Assembly (NCBI GenBank): GCA_002104895.1
Contig: MCFG01000024.1
Coordinates: forward strand, 210,001-274,000
Reading direction: 5' to 3'
Length of the DNA: 64,000 nucleotides
Origin: Anaeromyces robustus
Lineage: Eukaryota; Neocallimastigomycota; Neocallimastigomycetes; Neocallimastigales; Neocallimastigaceae
Below, piece after piece: positions 43,192-62,200 of this stretch. A program made the position numbers and the translations under genes. The notes under the pieces were generated by a model, which ran no database searches, was not told the DNA's origin, and saw only the letters and a program-made list of their open reading frames with translations. How positions within the stretch are numbered: position 1 is the stretch's first letter; every line of letters begins with the position of its first letter.

Positions 43192-43192
43192 T
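43088..43192. repeat. (ATTT)n tetranucleotide array
   Basis: About 26 clean ATTT units in intergenic DNA. Confidence 0.92.
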
Positions 43193-43639
43193 TATGTAAA
43201 GAATTTATAATAACATAATTTATTTAACGAACAATGATATGAAATTTTTCAATGGAATAAGAACGAATATCAAAATATAGAATTTATATATTTCACTTTT
43301 AAATATTCATAAAAAACATCACCTTTAATATATAATTATTAATTAATAACACTCTTATTATACACCTTTAAAAAGTTGAAGTTGTTTAAAAATTAATTTT
43401 AATCTTTTATAAATTCTCATATAAAGACCTAATGCAGCAAAATAAAAATAAAAAATTTGTTACGTAAAATAAAACATAAAATTATAAACCTTTAAATAAA
43501 AATAAATAAATATTACTTATTATAATTTATTGCTATTTATGATTTTTATGTATATTTATAAAATAAATTTTATATTAAATATTTTTACTTATTAATTTAT
43601 TAATTTATATATATATATATATATTTATTTATATATATA

Positions 43640-43642
43640 TAC

Positions 43643-43721
<79 letters not shown>

Positions 43722-43726
43722 TTAAT
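43640..43726. repeat. (ATTT)n tetranucleotide array
   Basis: About 20 clean ATTT units, some 150 bases downstream of the stop codon of the acyltransferase-3 gene. Confidence 0.92.
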
Positions 43727-43872
43727 TTGTTTTATTAATTTTACTATTTATGTTTTTTTATAAATTATTATTGAAATTATTATTGAAATTATTATTTTTA
43801 TTTTATCTTATTTTATTTTATTTTATTTTATTTTATTTACTCTTAATTTTATTTCAATTTAATTGGACATAA

Positions 43873-45096
43873 TTACGTAACTTCTCTAAAAATAAAGACT
43901 TTTCTCATATAGTGAATTAAAATAAAACTAATTAAATATATCATAATGGCATATACTGGTAACCAATATAATGGATTTAATGAAAATGAATTAATTCCAA
44001 ATCTTAGAAATATATGATAAACCGTCATGTGAATTAAATATATGCCAAAGGAATATTCTGAAAGAGTTAATAATATACTTCTAAATATATTATAATTCAT
44101 TAATTTATTCATTTTTGGTCCTATGTAATACTTAAAGAAACAAAAGATACCAACAGTACTCATGCTTACATTAAAACTATTATATCTTCCAAAATAATTA
44201 TTATGTTGTTTTAATATATAAGCACTACCAAACTTTAAAATAGGTGTTCCAGCTATACCAATAATACCGATAACATAAACTATATAGATGTATACCTTCC
44301 TATTAAGATTAAAACAACCTAAAAGATAACCTAACATAAAATAATTTGTATAACCTAATATACCATAAGTCAATGTACTATCAAAAAAGGTTTTTAATAT
44401 ACTAATATCAAAATCTAAGAAAACCCTTATAAAATCACAAAAAGAAGGTATAAATTGTGCTACTAGTATGCCACATCCTGCTGTATATATTGCCATTTTT
44501 TTATTTCGTGCTACTTCTCTAAAAATAGGTGTAAGAGCATAAAGACCAAAAGCAAAATTTAAATACCAAAGATGGCCAAGACCCAATATACAATATTTTA
44601 AAATTTCTAGTGCTAAATCACCATCAAATTTAAAAGGAAAATGAATATAATTGATTATCAAATAGTCAAATACATTATAATATATTGTCCAAAATACATA
44701 GCATTTAAATATACGAAATAGATATTTTTTGTAAATTGATTCTAATGTAATTTTTCTTTCTGGATTTAAGAAAAATACACCACTAATCATAATAAAAAGG
44801 GGTACGCATGGTCTTGTAAAAGAATTATAAAAATATAAAATTTTCCAATTATAAGAGTCAAATTCTAAATGTGGTACATCTGTAAAAGTAACATTATGGA
44901 ATACTACTAACATACTTGAAAAAACTCTTAAACAATCAATCCAATAAATTCTTTCCTTTTTTCTTTTTGAAATTGTTTGAATTTCTATTCTTTCTAAAAA
45001 AATATCATCATTTTCATTATTTATTAATGTTTGATTTGTTGAAGAACGTTCAAAAGCATTTAATGATATATACTCTTCTTCATATATTTCTGACAT
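43873..45096 (-). CDS. Acyltransferase-3 family integral membrane protein
   Basis: A single exon encodes 407 residues with about ten predicted hydrophobic segments. The N-terminal cytoplasmic part (about 1-48) is Asn/Glu-rich and basic at its end (SKRKKER), followed by the family signature RIYWIDCLRVFSSMLVVFHN, in which Asp54, Arg57 and His67 sit at the usual conserved positions. Other family-like pieces are FTRPCVPLFIMISGVFFL, LGHLWYLNFAFGLYALTPI and SFGIYLIHMTVYHI. Family members transfer acyl groups, often acetyl or succinyl, to sugars or other carbohydrate headgroups across a membrane. In this setting it could modify cell-surface glycans, but the substrate is unknown. The start at 45096 is the first ATG; upstream is low-complexity DNA. 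Length is typical of the family (350-400). Confidence 0.93.
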   Translation of the reverse strand: MSEIYEEEYISLNAFERSSTNQTLINNENDDIFLERIEIQTISKRKKERIYWIDCLRVFSSMLVVFHNVTFTDVPHLEFDSYNWKILYFYNSFTRPCVPLFIMISGVFFLNPERKITLESIYKKYLFRIFKCYVFWTIYYNVFDYLIINYIHFPFKFDGDLALEILKYCILGLGHLWYLNFAFGLYALTPIFREVARNKKMAIYTAGCGILVAQFIPSFCDFIRVFLDFDISILKTFFDSTLTYGILGYTNYFMLGYLLGCFNLNRKVYIYIVYVIGIIGIAGTPILKFGSAYILKQHNNYFGRYNSFNVSMSTVGIFCFFKYYIGPKMNKLMNYNIFRSILLTLSEYSFGIYLIHMTVYHIFLRFGINSFSLNPLYWLPVYAIMIYLISFILIHYMRKVFIFREVT

Positions 45097-45440
45097 TTTT
45101 ATTATGATCTATTCAACTATTTTATTTTATTATTTTATTATTTTTTATTTTATTATTTACTCTATTTTATTTATTTATTTATTTATTTATTAGTATTTTT
45201 TTCTAAATATATATATACATTGAATTAAAAATAAATATTATATATTTCATTTAAATTATTATATTTCATTAAATAATTATATTTCATTTAAATTATTGTT
45301 TTACTTAAATTTATTGTTTCATTTTATATATATGTGTGTGTTTTTTATCTTTTTATTTATTTATGAAAGTCAACATAATAATGAATAATATTTATGTTTA
45401 TTATATACACTTTTTAATGAAATAGTAATTTTCTTTTCTT

Positions 45441-45492
<52 letters not shown>

Positions 45493-45945
45493 AAATTTTA
45501 TTTACAGAAAAATATATATCATTAAAAAAAAATCTCTTCACATAATTTATATATATTCAAATATTATAAATTCAACTTCATAAATTGGTAAATATTAAAT
45601 ATTTAATTTATTATTAAATAAGATGATTTACATTAAATTATTTATTATATTATATTATATTAAATATAAAATGTTTATTTAATTTTAATTTTAAGAATAT
45701 TAATTTTTTGAATTAAATCTAATATAAAGACCGTCATCATTAAAGCCACGTTACAATAATCCACAAACTAATAAATAATTATTTTTTAGGGAATTGTTTT
45801 CGCCAATTTTAGAATGTGGCTTATATATTTTATAATTTAAATAATTAAATGAACAAATATATAAATAAATAAATAAATAATAAAAGAATATTTAAAAAAG
45901 AATATAATAAAAAAAAATAAAATAAAAAAATAAAAAAAAAAAAAA

Positions 45946-45980
<35 letters not shown>

Positions 45981-46661
45981 AAATATAAAAAATAATAAAA
46001 AAATTTTTAAAAATATTTTTCTCTTAATAATATAAAATTTATAATTTTCAATTATAATTTTATTTCATCAGTTCATATATTGCTTTTTTTTTTTTTTTAC
46101 TTCTACATTTTAAACTACTTTTTTTATATTTTTTATTATTTATTTATTTATTTATTTACTTATTTATTTAAAATTGTTTAAAAATTATCAAAAAATTTAT
46201 GGCTTTAAAATACATCATTCATACGCCTCTTAGGGAAATACAACAAATTCATTTTGATAAATAAGGCATATTCATATTAATTCATTAAACAAATTCTTTT
46301 TTAATCTTTTTTACTCATGTCTATTTTTTTTTATTTGTTTAATTAATTTTTAATTATAATACATCATAATAAAATATTTAAATTGAAAGTTACTAAATAT
46401 ATATAATATTTTAATAAATAAGGATTTCTTATTTTTTCAGTAATTATTGTTAATATAAATAAATAAAAAATTTTTTACTTGAATTTTATGTACTATCTTG
46501 AATGATTAAAATTTAAAGATGGATGTATAATATAAAATTTATTCTTTTATTTCTTAATATTATTATTATTACTTTTAAATCTTTTATATATCTTAAAAAA
46601 TTTTTTTATTTATTATAAGTTTGTTATTTAAGATATAAAATAAAATAAAATAAAGAAAAAA
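45097..46661. other. Intergenic region between divergent genes
   Basis: It contains short ATTT runs, a poly-T tract of over 40 bases (about 45446-45491), AAAT runs (about 45945-45980), and no recognisable exon. It holds promoters for both the acyltransferase-3 gene and the SANT gene. Slightly less AT-rich patches lie at 45730-45830 and 46200-46275, but no gene is evident. Confidence 0.5.
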
Positions 46662-48167
46662 ATGTTTACAATTTATAATTATGAAATCCAACCGTATAAT
46701 AATAAAGACATAAGTGAAAATGAAAGTGAGAGTGAAAATGAAAAAATAATGCCTGAAAGTCTATATAATTCTGAAGTAAAAACAATAAAATTAGAGGAAT
46801 TAGAAGATTCTTATTATTATAATGTTTTATGGACTGGAAAAGAAAAAGAAAATCTTTTTAAAGGAATAGAAAAATATGGAAAATGGAATGTAAATAAAAT
46901 AAAAACACTACTACCGAATAAAACCATTACAGATATTCAAATGTATATAAGCTTATTACATAAAAAATATAAATACATTAAGAAAAATAAATCTAATTAT
47001 TTGTATAAAAGAAAAGATATTTTTAAATTCTATGAAAATGATATTTTAGAAAGTACTGAAGAAGAAATAAAAACAGAAGAAGAAAAAGCAATTCAACTTA
47101 TATCAGAAGAACATTCATTGCAAAATAATAAAAATATATTTAAAGAAAATGATTATGTTCAAGTTGAAGAGCTTTTCAATGTTCATTTATTGTTATCACT
47201 TACATCAAAAATATTTTTGAGAAATAGAAATGCAGGAATTCATAACGATGTACTTATTTCAATATATTATCAATTTATTCAATGGTTAACAAAAGTTATT
47301 AAAATTGTTACCTTTGTTTCAGTAAAAAGAGGATTACGAAAAAAAAATAAAGGTAAAATTTTCATTTCTGTAAAAGATCTTAATGAAGCTTTTAGAATAA
47401 TGAATTTTAAAAATTATAAAATTAATTCACCTCTTTCTAAACTTATGTTCAGAAAACAAGGACATATTATACTATATTCAGTATTTAATATAAATTCAAG
47501 TGTTTTTAATGACTACATTTCTTCTGATGCTGGAAAAAGTATCATTGATAATAGAATTAATACATGGATAAGGCCTTATGATATAGAGCCACGATATTAT
47601 CATACTTTTTATAATGATATAATAAATGACACAATAAAAACAAGACAGTATTTTGAAAAAATAAAGAAAAACAAGAAAAAAGCTTTAGATAAATTTAAAA
47701 ATAAAAGGAAATTAAATGAAAATGAAAATGAAAATGAAAATGAAAATGAAAATGAAAATGAAAATGAAAATGAAAATGAAAATGAAAATGAAAATGAAAA
47801 TGAATATTTGAAATCTGACATTAATAAACGAAGAAGAATAGAAAATAATATAAATGATATGGATGATGTTAATAATAATGATAATAATAATAGTGAAGAA
47901 TATGATGATGATGATGATGATGATAATGATGATGATGAAAAAAGTAACAACTCTGAAGATGAAGATGAAAATAATAAAAAAAATGTATATGAAGAAGAAG
48001 AAGAAAATGATGATGATGATGATGATAATTATGAAGATGATGATGACGATGACTATGAAGATGAATATGACGATAAATTTGATAATTTAATTAATAATAA
48101 GTATATCACAAGAAGAAGTAGTCGAAGATTGTTTAATAGTAAGTTCTTTTTGTCATTTATTAATTAA
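46662..48167 (+). CDS. SANT/Myb-domain protein, probably RRN5-like RNA polymerase I upstream factor
   Basis: The open frame encodes 501 residues. A SANT domain lies at about 56-105 (VLWTGKEKENLFKGIEKYGK, then NVNKIKTLLPNKTITDIQMY). A helical region follows at about 195-290, with FIQWLTKVIKIVTFVSVKR then ISVKDLNEAFRIMNF, resembling the histone-fold-like part after the SANT domain in fungal Rrn5. Rrn5 is a subunit of the upstream activation factor that binds the rDNA promoter. This match is by pattern only; another SANT chromatin protein is possible. The C-terminal third is low complexity: an Asn-Glu repeat from an AATGAA array, then acidic Asp/Glu runs, then a basic RRSSRRLFN end. A consensus donor GTAAGT begins at 48139, and an acceptor at 48319 would append NKKK and stop at 48333, so the true 3' end may be a second exon (46662..48138 plus 48320..48333). 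Confidence 0.78.
   Translation: MFTIYNYEIQPYNNKDISENESESENEKIMPESLYNSEVKTIKLEELEDSYYYNVLWTGKEKENLFKGIEKYGKWNVNKIKTLLPNKTITDIQMYISLLHKKYKYIKKNKSNYLYKRKDIFKFYENDILESTEEEIKTEEEKAIQLISEEHSLQNNKNIFKENDYVQVEELFNVHLLLSLTSKIFLRNRNAGIHNDVLISIYYQFIQWLTKVIKIVTFVSVKRGLRKKNKGKIFISVKDLNEAFRIMNFKNYKINSPLSKLMFRKQGHIILYSVFNINSSVFNDYISSDAGKSIIDNRINTWIRPYDIEPRYYHTFYNDIINDTIKTRQYFEKIKKNKKKALDKFKNKRKLNENENENENENENENENENENENENENENEYLKSDINKRRRIENNINDMDDVNNNDNNNSEEYDDDDDDDNDDDEKSNNSEDEDENNKKNVYEEEEENDDDDDDNYEDDDDDDYEDEYDDKFDNLINNKYITRRSSRRLFNSKFFLSFIN
47715..47804. repeat. (AATGAA)n hexanucleotide array encoding an Asn-Glu repeat
   Basis: About fifteen hexanucleotide units in the SANT-protein exon; each unit adds one Asn-Glu dipeptide without a frameshift. 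Confidence 0.92.
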
Positions 48168-56097
<7,930 letters not shown>

Positions 56098-56330
56098 TTA
56101 ATTACTTTTTATGGTTTTTTTAATTTTTTGAATTGAAATAATAAAAGTATTTTCACGTATTCTATATTGATACTCATAAGAAAATATTAATAAAGAAAAA
56201 AGTACTAATAAAATAAATCTTTTGATATTTCTTTTTATCTGTTTCTTATTCATTATATTTCCATGATTTCTTCTACTTCTTCTATAATAATTATTACTAT
56301 TTCCTCTTCCTCTTTTTCGATCAATTATAC
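56098..56330 (-). other. Probable C-terminal tail of the 358-residue ankyrin protein, out of frame (basic segment plus TM helix)
   Basis: Directly after the stop of the ankyrin ORF, a second minus-strand frame stays open for about 76 codons and ends at a TAA at 56098. It reads IIDRKRGRGNSNNYYRRSRR, a basic patch, then a hydrophobic helix RFILLVLFSLLIFSY, then a Lys-rich end. The two frames meet in a run of 12 A (56331-56342). One base more, or two fewer, in that run would join them. An internal ATG at 56253 would give a separate 51-residue protein, which is the alternative. I cannot tell between sequencing error, true mutation and programmed slippage. Confidence 0.6.
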
Positions 56331-57401
56331 TTTTTTTTTTTTAATCAAATTAAGAATTGCTTCTTCCTTACGAATATCGTACTCTATAAATATATCAATA
56401 GCATCGAAGGCACCATATTTTATAGCTGTACTATACCATTTATCTTTTATATGAATTTTACATTTTTCTTGTTTAATAATATTATTAAATTGAACGGTAG
56501 AAATACCTTTTTTATTTTTAGAATAATGGAGGAAATTAAGTATAAAATTGATATCAAAAATATAAAATTTAAAAACAATTTCTATGAAATAACTAGGATA
56601 AGAAGCTTTAATCAAATCTTCAATAAAGCTAGATTCATTATTGATATAAGTAAGACTAAATCCATTACTTAAAATATACCTCAAATTTTTATCATCTAAT
56701 AATTTATTTACAGTTAAATTTTTAATTATATCATTGAGGAAAAGTTTATAATTAATATCTGCTTTATTTTTAATAAGAATATCTGCTAATTTAAAATTAT
56801 CTTCTGCTATAGCTGATGAAAGAGGTGATTTTTCTACTTCATCTCCTTCTTCTATGTCAAAAATATAATAATTTAAGGAAGGATAATAAAGAAGAATAAT
56901 ATCAATAATTTCTTGAGATATATTATTTTCAATAGCCCATATTAAAAGATCATAATGATCTGTATTTAAATCATTTAATGAGAGATCATGTTTATAAATA
57001 TAATCTTTAAATTCCAAAAGATCATCTCTTTTCATGATTTCAATCACTGTATTATAAATAGTTTTCTTTTTATCTTCAATATAATATTCTATATATGATA
57101 AATTAGTTTGAAAAATTGTATCTTTCATCTTCAATTGAGAATTATAAATTTTGGAATATTCAATAGAAAGACATAATATATATTTTTTTATTTCATTAAC
57201 TATCTTATTTAATTCTTTCAAAGAAATATTATATTTAAAAAGATAATCCTCTAATTCCGTTCGAATATCCATACTTGTAAAAAGATGAATTACATTGTCT
57301 TTAATAATCTCATTTTCCTTTATATAATTTTCTAATTTAACATAAACTTTTTTAAAAAATTCTGTTGTATAATTATTATTCTCTTCCCTAACTGTGTTCA
57401 T
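56325..57401 (-). CDS. Ankyrin-repeat protein, gut-fungal type
   Basis: A single exon encodes 358 residues starting at the ATG at 57401. The N-terminal half is helical and poorly conserved in appearance (about 1-105). After that are degenerate ankyrin repeats: LLIWAIENNISQEIIDIIL, then SPLSSAIAEDNFKLADILI with KNKADINYKL, and WYSTAIKYGAFDAIDIFI. There is no signal peptide. Large families of this kind occur in anaerobic gut fungi (family knowledge; not checked by search). The annotated frame stops just after a 12-A run, with a TM-containing frame continuing on the other side (56098-56330), so the real protein may be about 430 residues and membrane-anchored at its C terminus. Confidence 0.85.
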   Translation of the reverse strand: MNTVREENNNYTTEFFKKVYVKLENYIKENEIIKDNVIHLFTSMDIRTELEDYLFKYNISLKELNKIVNEIKKYILCLSIEYSKIYNSQLKMKDTIFQTNLSYIEYYIEDKKKTIYNTVIEIMKRDDLLEFKDYIYKHDLSLNDLNTDHYDLLIWAIENNISQEIIDIILLYYPSLNYYIFDIEEGDEVEKSPLSSAIAEDNFKLADILIKNKADINYKLFLNDIIKNLTVNKLLDDKNLRYILSNGFSLTYINNESSFIEDLIKASYPSYFIEIVFKFYIFDINFILNFLHYSKNKKGISTVQFNNIIKQEKCKIHIKDKWYSTAIKYGAFDAIDIFIEYDIRKEEAILNLIKKKKV

Positions 57402-58357
57402 TTTTATCCATATATTATTATTTATAAATGAAAAATGAAATTAAAACAAATAAAAATATTCTAAAAAATCAATTTCGAAAGAAATAATAAACATAATAAA
57501 AAATAATAATATAAATAGAATAAAAAATATTTAAATTAAAATAATCTATATATATGTATATATATATAAATAATTCATTTAATTTAAAGATTATTCCATT
57601 AATTTAAAAAATTATTTATTTTATTTTTTTATAAATAATTTATAGTATATTTATAATAATTAAATTCATAAATCAATTAATTTTACTTTCGAAAATTTAA
57701 TAGTTTTAATAATTTTAGTATTTTTTTTTTTATGTTTGGTTTGTTTTTTGTTTGTTTATCATTAATATACTTTTTAAAGTTGACTTCATTAAATTTTTAG
57801 AATTAATATTTAATTTAAAAATTTCAAAATAAATTTTATAAAATGACATATAATAATGAATTATTAATAAGATAAATATAAAAAAAAAATCAAATCTTTT
57901 TATTATTTAAAAATATGTTATTACAAAATGCTACAATAATATTACTGTAGTATTTATAATTATCATTATTATTTAATTATTTTTATATATTTTAAAAATT
58001 ATTTATAATATATTTAAACAAATAAAACATCTTAAATAAATTATGAGTTAGATATTTAAAAATTATTAAATAAATTATGAGTTATATATTTAAAAATTAT
58101 TAAATTTTTTAAATTAACAATTTTTATTTTTTATTTTAATAGAAAGAATATAATTAAATTTTTTTAAAACTTTTATGAAATTTATCAAAAAAATTTTTAT
58201 AATTTTAAAGAATTTTCTTTTAAAACTCAAAATTAAAAAATATTAAAGGTTATGAATATTTTGGAAATTAGAAAATATATTTTATATAGAAAAATATATT
58301 ATATTTGTCATTGCTATAATTATATTTACAATCAAAAAAACTAAATAGAAGCATTTA

Positions 58358-58492
<135 letters not shown>

Positions 58493-58607
58493 TTAATTAA
58501 TTAATTAATTAAAATCTTTTTTCAACTTTTAAAAGTCATATTTTTTTAGAATATATTTTTAAAATCAAAATGATCATATATCAAATAAAATATTACATTT
58601 AACATTA

Positions 58608-58928
<321 letters not shown>

Positions 58929-59319
58929 TATCTATTTTTTATTTAATGACATAATGTTATGATTATGTATTTAATTAAATATTAAAAAATTTAATAAAAA
59001 AAATTAATGATTAATAATAAAACTTCATATAACGTTTATTTTTATTTTAATTAAGAAAAAGAAATTAAAATTCATCGAAGATTATATAATAACATACAAT
59101 CAAAAATTTTATTATTAAAAATATTAATTATATTTAAAAAAATTATTTAATAATAGATCTCTTATATATTTAGTACTCTTAAAAAAATTTATATACTAAG
59201 TTAATAATATATAATAAATGAATTTATATAATTTTATTAAGTATTTCATTTGGTATTTCTTTATTTATTTACATAAATTCTATTATTAAATATTTTATTT
59301 ACAATTACATATCCATTTT

Positions 59320-60010
59320 TATATAGCATACATAATAATGTGTATCCTCAGTCATTCCCTTTATTGATATCTGCTCCATTTCTATTATATATATTACATA
59401 GTTTTATATCCTTTACCATTAGCCATAATAACAGCATTTTATGACCTTTATTTTTTCTTCATTAATAAGAGCATCATATTTTACTAAAATTTTGCATATC
59501 CTATATATTATTCCATTTATGATGATTCTTTCCTCCATTAATATCAATTTCTTATACTTTATCAATTGGTAACACCCATTAAATATTTTATTAAAGATTT
59601 ATTTCTATTTTCTATATATCACATATAATATATACAATAATTTGATCCTGATACTCTTCGTCAATTTATTATTTTCCACTTTGAAATAATGATGTTTCAT
59701 CTCAGTTATTTTTTTTTATTTGTATTCATTGATTCTCTTACTATTATTATCTTCTTTTTCACATGATTCAGGAGAGGGCTCTAGCGGGCGACGTGACAAA
59801 TATAATGGTTCTACCAACAATACATTCTTTATTTATATCCGTTTCAAACACTGTTAAGCATTTTTCTAAATTTCACATTATATAATCTTTAATAACATTT
59901 TATCATGCTTATCTTCACCAAGCTCTATTGATTTTTCACAATTATGTTGTTTTATTTTTATATACAAAATATAATGGTATTCCATTATCCTCATTATATA
60001 ATTTTATATC
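59320..60010 (-). pseudogene. Decayed ankyrin-repeat gene
   Basis: The minus strand contains broken ankyrin-like pieces in different frames: NEDNGIPLYFV then EKSIELGEDKHDKMLLKII near 59990-59890, ENRNKSLIKYLM near 59600, DINGGKN near 59545, and AVIMANGKGYKT followed by NRNGADINKGND near 59430-59355. Stops and frameshifts separate them. The matches are to the consensus NG-TPL--A---G and L---GADIN. The orientation is the same as the intact ankyrin gene about 2 kb to the left. A short GC-rich patch at 59771-59800 lies within it. Confidence 0.7.
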
Positions 60011-60558
60011 ATTTATATATATATAATCATGTAATAAAATGAAGGCCAAGGTAAAGAATGAATACAAAATGTATTAGTTCATAATATTAAGAAATAGGTG
60101 AAAATGAAATATTAAGTATAACTACATATATATAATGATTATAATTAGTTTAAAAAAAAAAATAAAAATATGCATTATACATATATATATTTATATAGTA
60201 TTATTTCATTTGGTTACTTACCTATATACCTTTCATAATTATTTATATATACTTATATAGTTATATATACTATATATATTTATATATAATGACCTCGTTA
60301 TTGCTATCTCATTATTTCTTAATTAATATTAATTATATAAAAAATTAATAATTATATCATCACATAACTTTAATACCTAATCATGACCTTATAATTAAAA
60401 AATAGTGAATTAGATAAACGTTAAATTTATTAAAAAAATATGTTACAAAATGTTGCATAAATTATTACATACTATAATATATGTAATTATAATAGGTTTA
60501 TTTCAATACTATTATTCAAATTTTCTTCGTATATATATATATCTATATATTACAAAAA

Positions 60559-60562
60559 TAAT

Positions 60563-60625
<63 letters not shown>

Positions 60626-60630
60626 TTGTA
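60559..60630. repeat. (ATTT)n tetranucleotide array
   Basis: About 17 clean ATTT units. The ORF reading through it is an artefact. Confidence 0.9.
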
Positions 60631-61944
60631 TTACAATTATACAAACTAAACTATTGTATACATTGTATACATTAAAAAATGCTAATTTTTTTAAAAAATT
60701 TATTTATAGTTTATTTTTTAAATGAAATTTAATTTATGAAATTTTACGTAACTATATAATATTAATGGATAAATTAATAATAAATTATATCTATATAATT
60801 ATTTATTAAAGTAATTATATTTTTTAAAATTATAAAACATTGGCAAAATTTTTTTATAATAATTTAAGTTTATAAAAAAATTTACCATATAGTATTTATA
60901 TTAAATTATTAATAACAGATATTATATATTATTATTCAATATTTTATTTATTTGTTTATACAATATAAAATAAAATGTTACTACATAACTTTAAATAGAA
61001 TTATTAAAGTATGAATTAATAAATTCTATGTCTTCTTTTATACAAAAAAAAAAAAAATATTGTATATTTGTATTTCATTTAAAATAAATAGGCTGAAATA
61101 TTAAAAAAGAAAAAAACTCATGATATTATTTTACTATTTATCAAATTTGAATTGAATATAATTCAATTAATCAGTTTTTAACTGAAAGTTCTCTTATTTA
61201 ATTTGTAATATGAAAAAAAGAGAAAAAAATTTAAAATTAAAAATGTTATTAAAAATAATAAAATGATATGACCATTATTATTCACTATTCATTATCATAA
61301 TCAATTTTGTCGCTGAGATGAAATTTTATATGTTAAATTATTCAATTTTATAACAAAATAATTTTTAAATATGGCCTAAAACTTTTTCATTTACATTTGT
61401 TATAATACTGAATAATCATAAAAAATATTTACTTTTATATTAATATATAAAATATATTTTATTCATCTTTATTTCTAAACTTTTAAGCCTTATAAAAATT
61501 AGTTCTATTTTTTGTTCTTTTTTCTTTTTTTTTTTTTTTGTTATAAATTAAAGTTTGAATAAATTTATTTTGTATACTTTTTTCAACTTCTAAACTTACA
61601 TATAATTTAATTTTATTATAAATATATAAACTTTTTTATATTATAAATATTGTGTTCATGAAAGTATAAATCCTATTTTCCTAGTATTATTAATAATTAA
61701 TTAATTAATTAATTATCATAATACTTGTATTACACAAAAAATACAATAGGATAAAATTGTAAACAAAAATAATATAAAATATGTATAATTATTAATAATT
61801 AATAATAAATATATAATAAATACTAACAAATAAATAATATTATGTTTATAATATTCTAGTAAAGTTTAATAATTTATTACAAATTTTTATAATACACCCT
61901 ATTAATTTATTTTATTAATACTTTTTTTTGTTTTTCAATTATTA

Positions 61945-61994
61945 TTTATTTTATTTATTCATTTATTTATTTATTCATTTAATTATTCATTCAT

Positions 61995-62025
<31 letters not shown>

Positions 62026-62121
62026 TTCATTTATTTATTCATTTATTTATTATTTATTTATTTATTTATTCATTTATTTATTTATTTATTCATTTATTTA
62101 TATATATATATATATATTTAT

Positions 62122-62198
<77 letters not shown>

Positions 62199-62200
62199 TT
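61945..62200. repeat. (ATTT)n array with ATTC variants
   Basis: ATTT and ATTC units alternate on the left and give way after a TATATA break (62098-62118) to a clean ATTT run. Confidence 0.9.

Larger units (their letters stand above)
41201..43872. other. Long intergenic region with ATT and ATTT arrays
   Basis: About 2.7 kb. Contents are an ATT/TATT mosaic at 42330-42620, a less AT-rich island at 42622-42777 (see findings), (ATTT)n arrays at 43088-43192 and 43640-43725, and a short open stretch on the minus strand at 43358-43457 that resembles a lone 3' exon. No complete gene is seen. Confidence 0.5.

Noticed and set aside
46201-46260. Sixteen-codon ORF starting ATGGCTTTAAAATAC upstream of the SANT gene
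   Set aside because: It is too short and unsupported; at most an upstream ORF, far from the CDS start.
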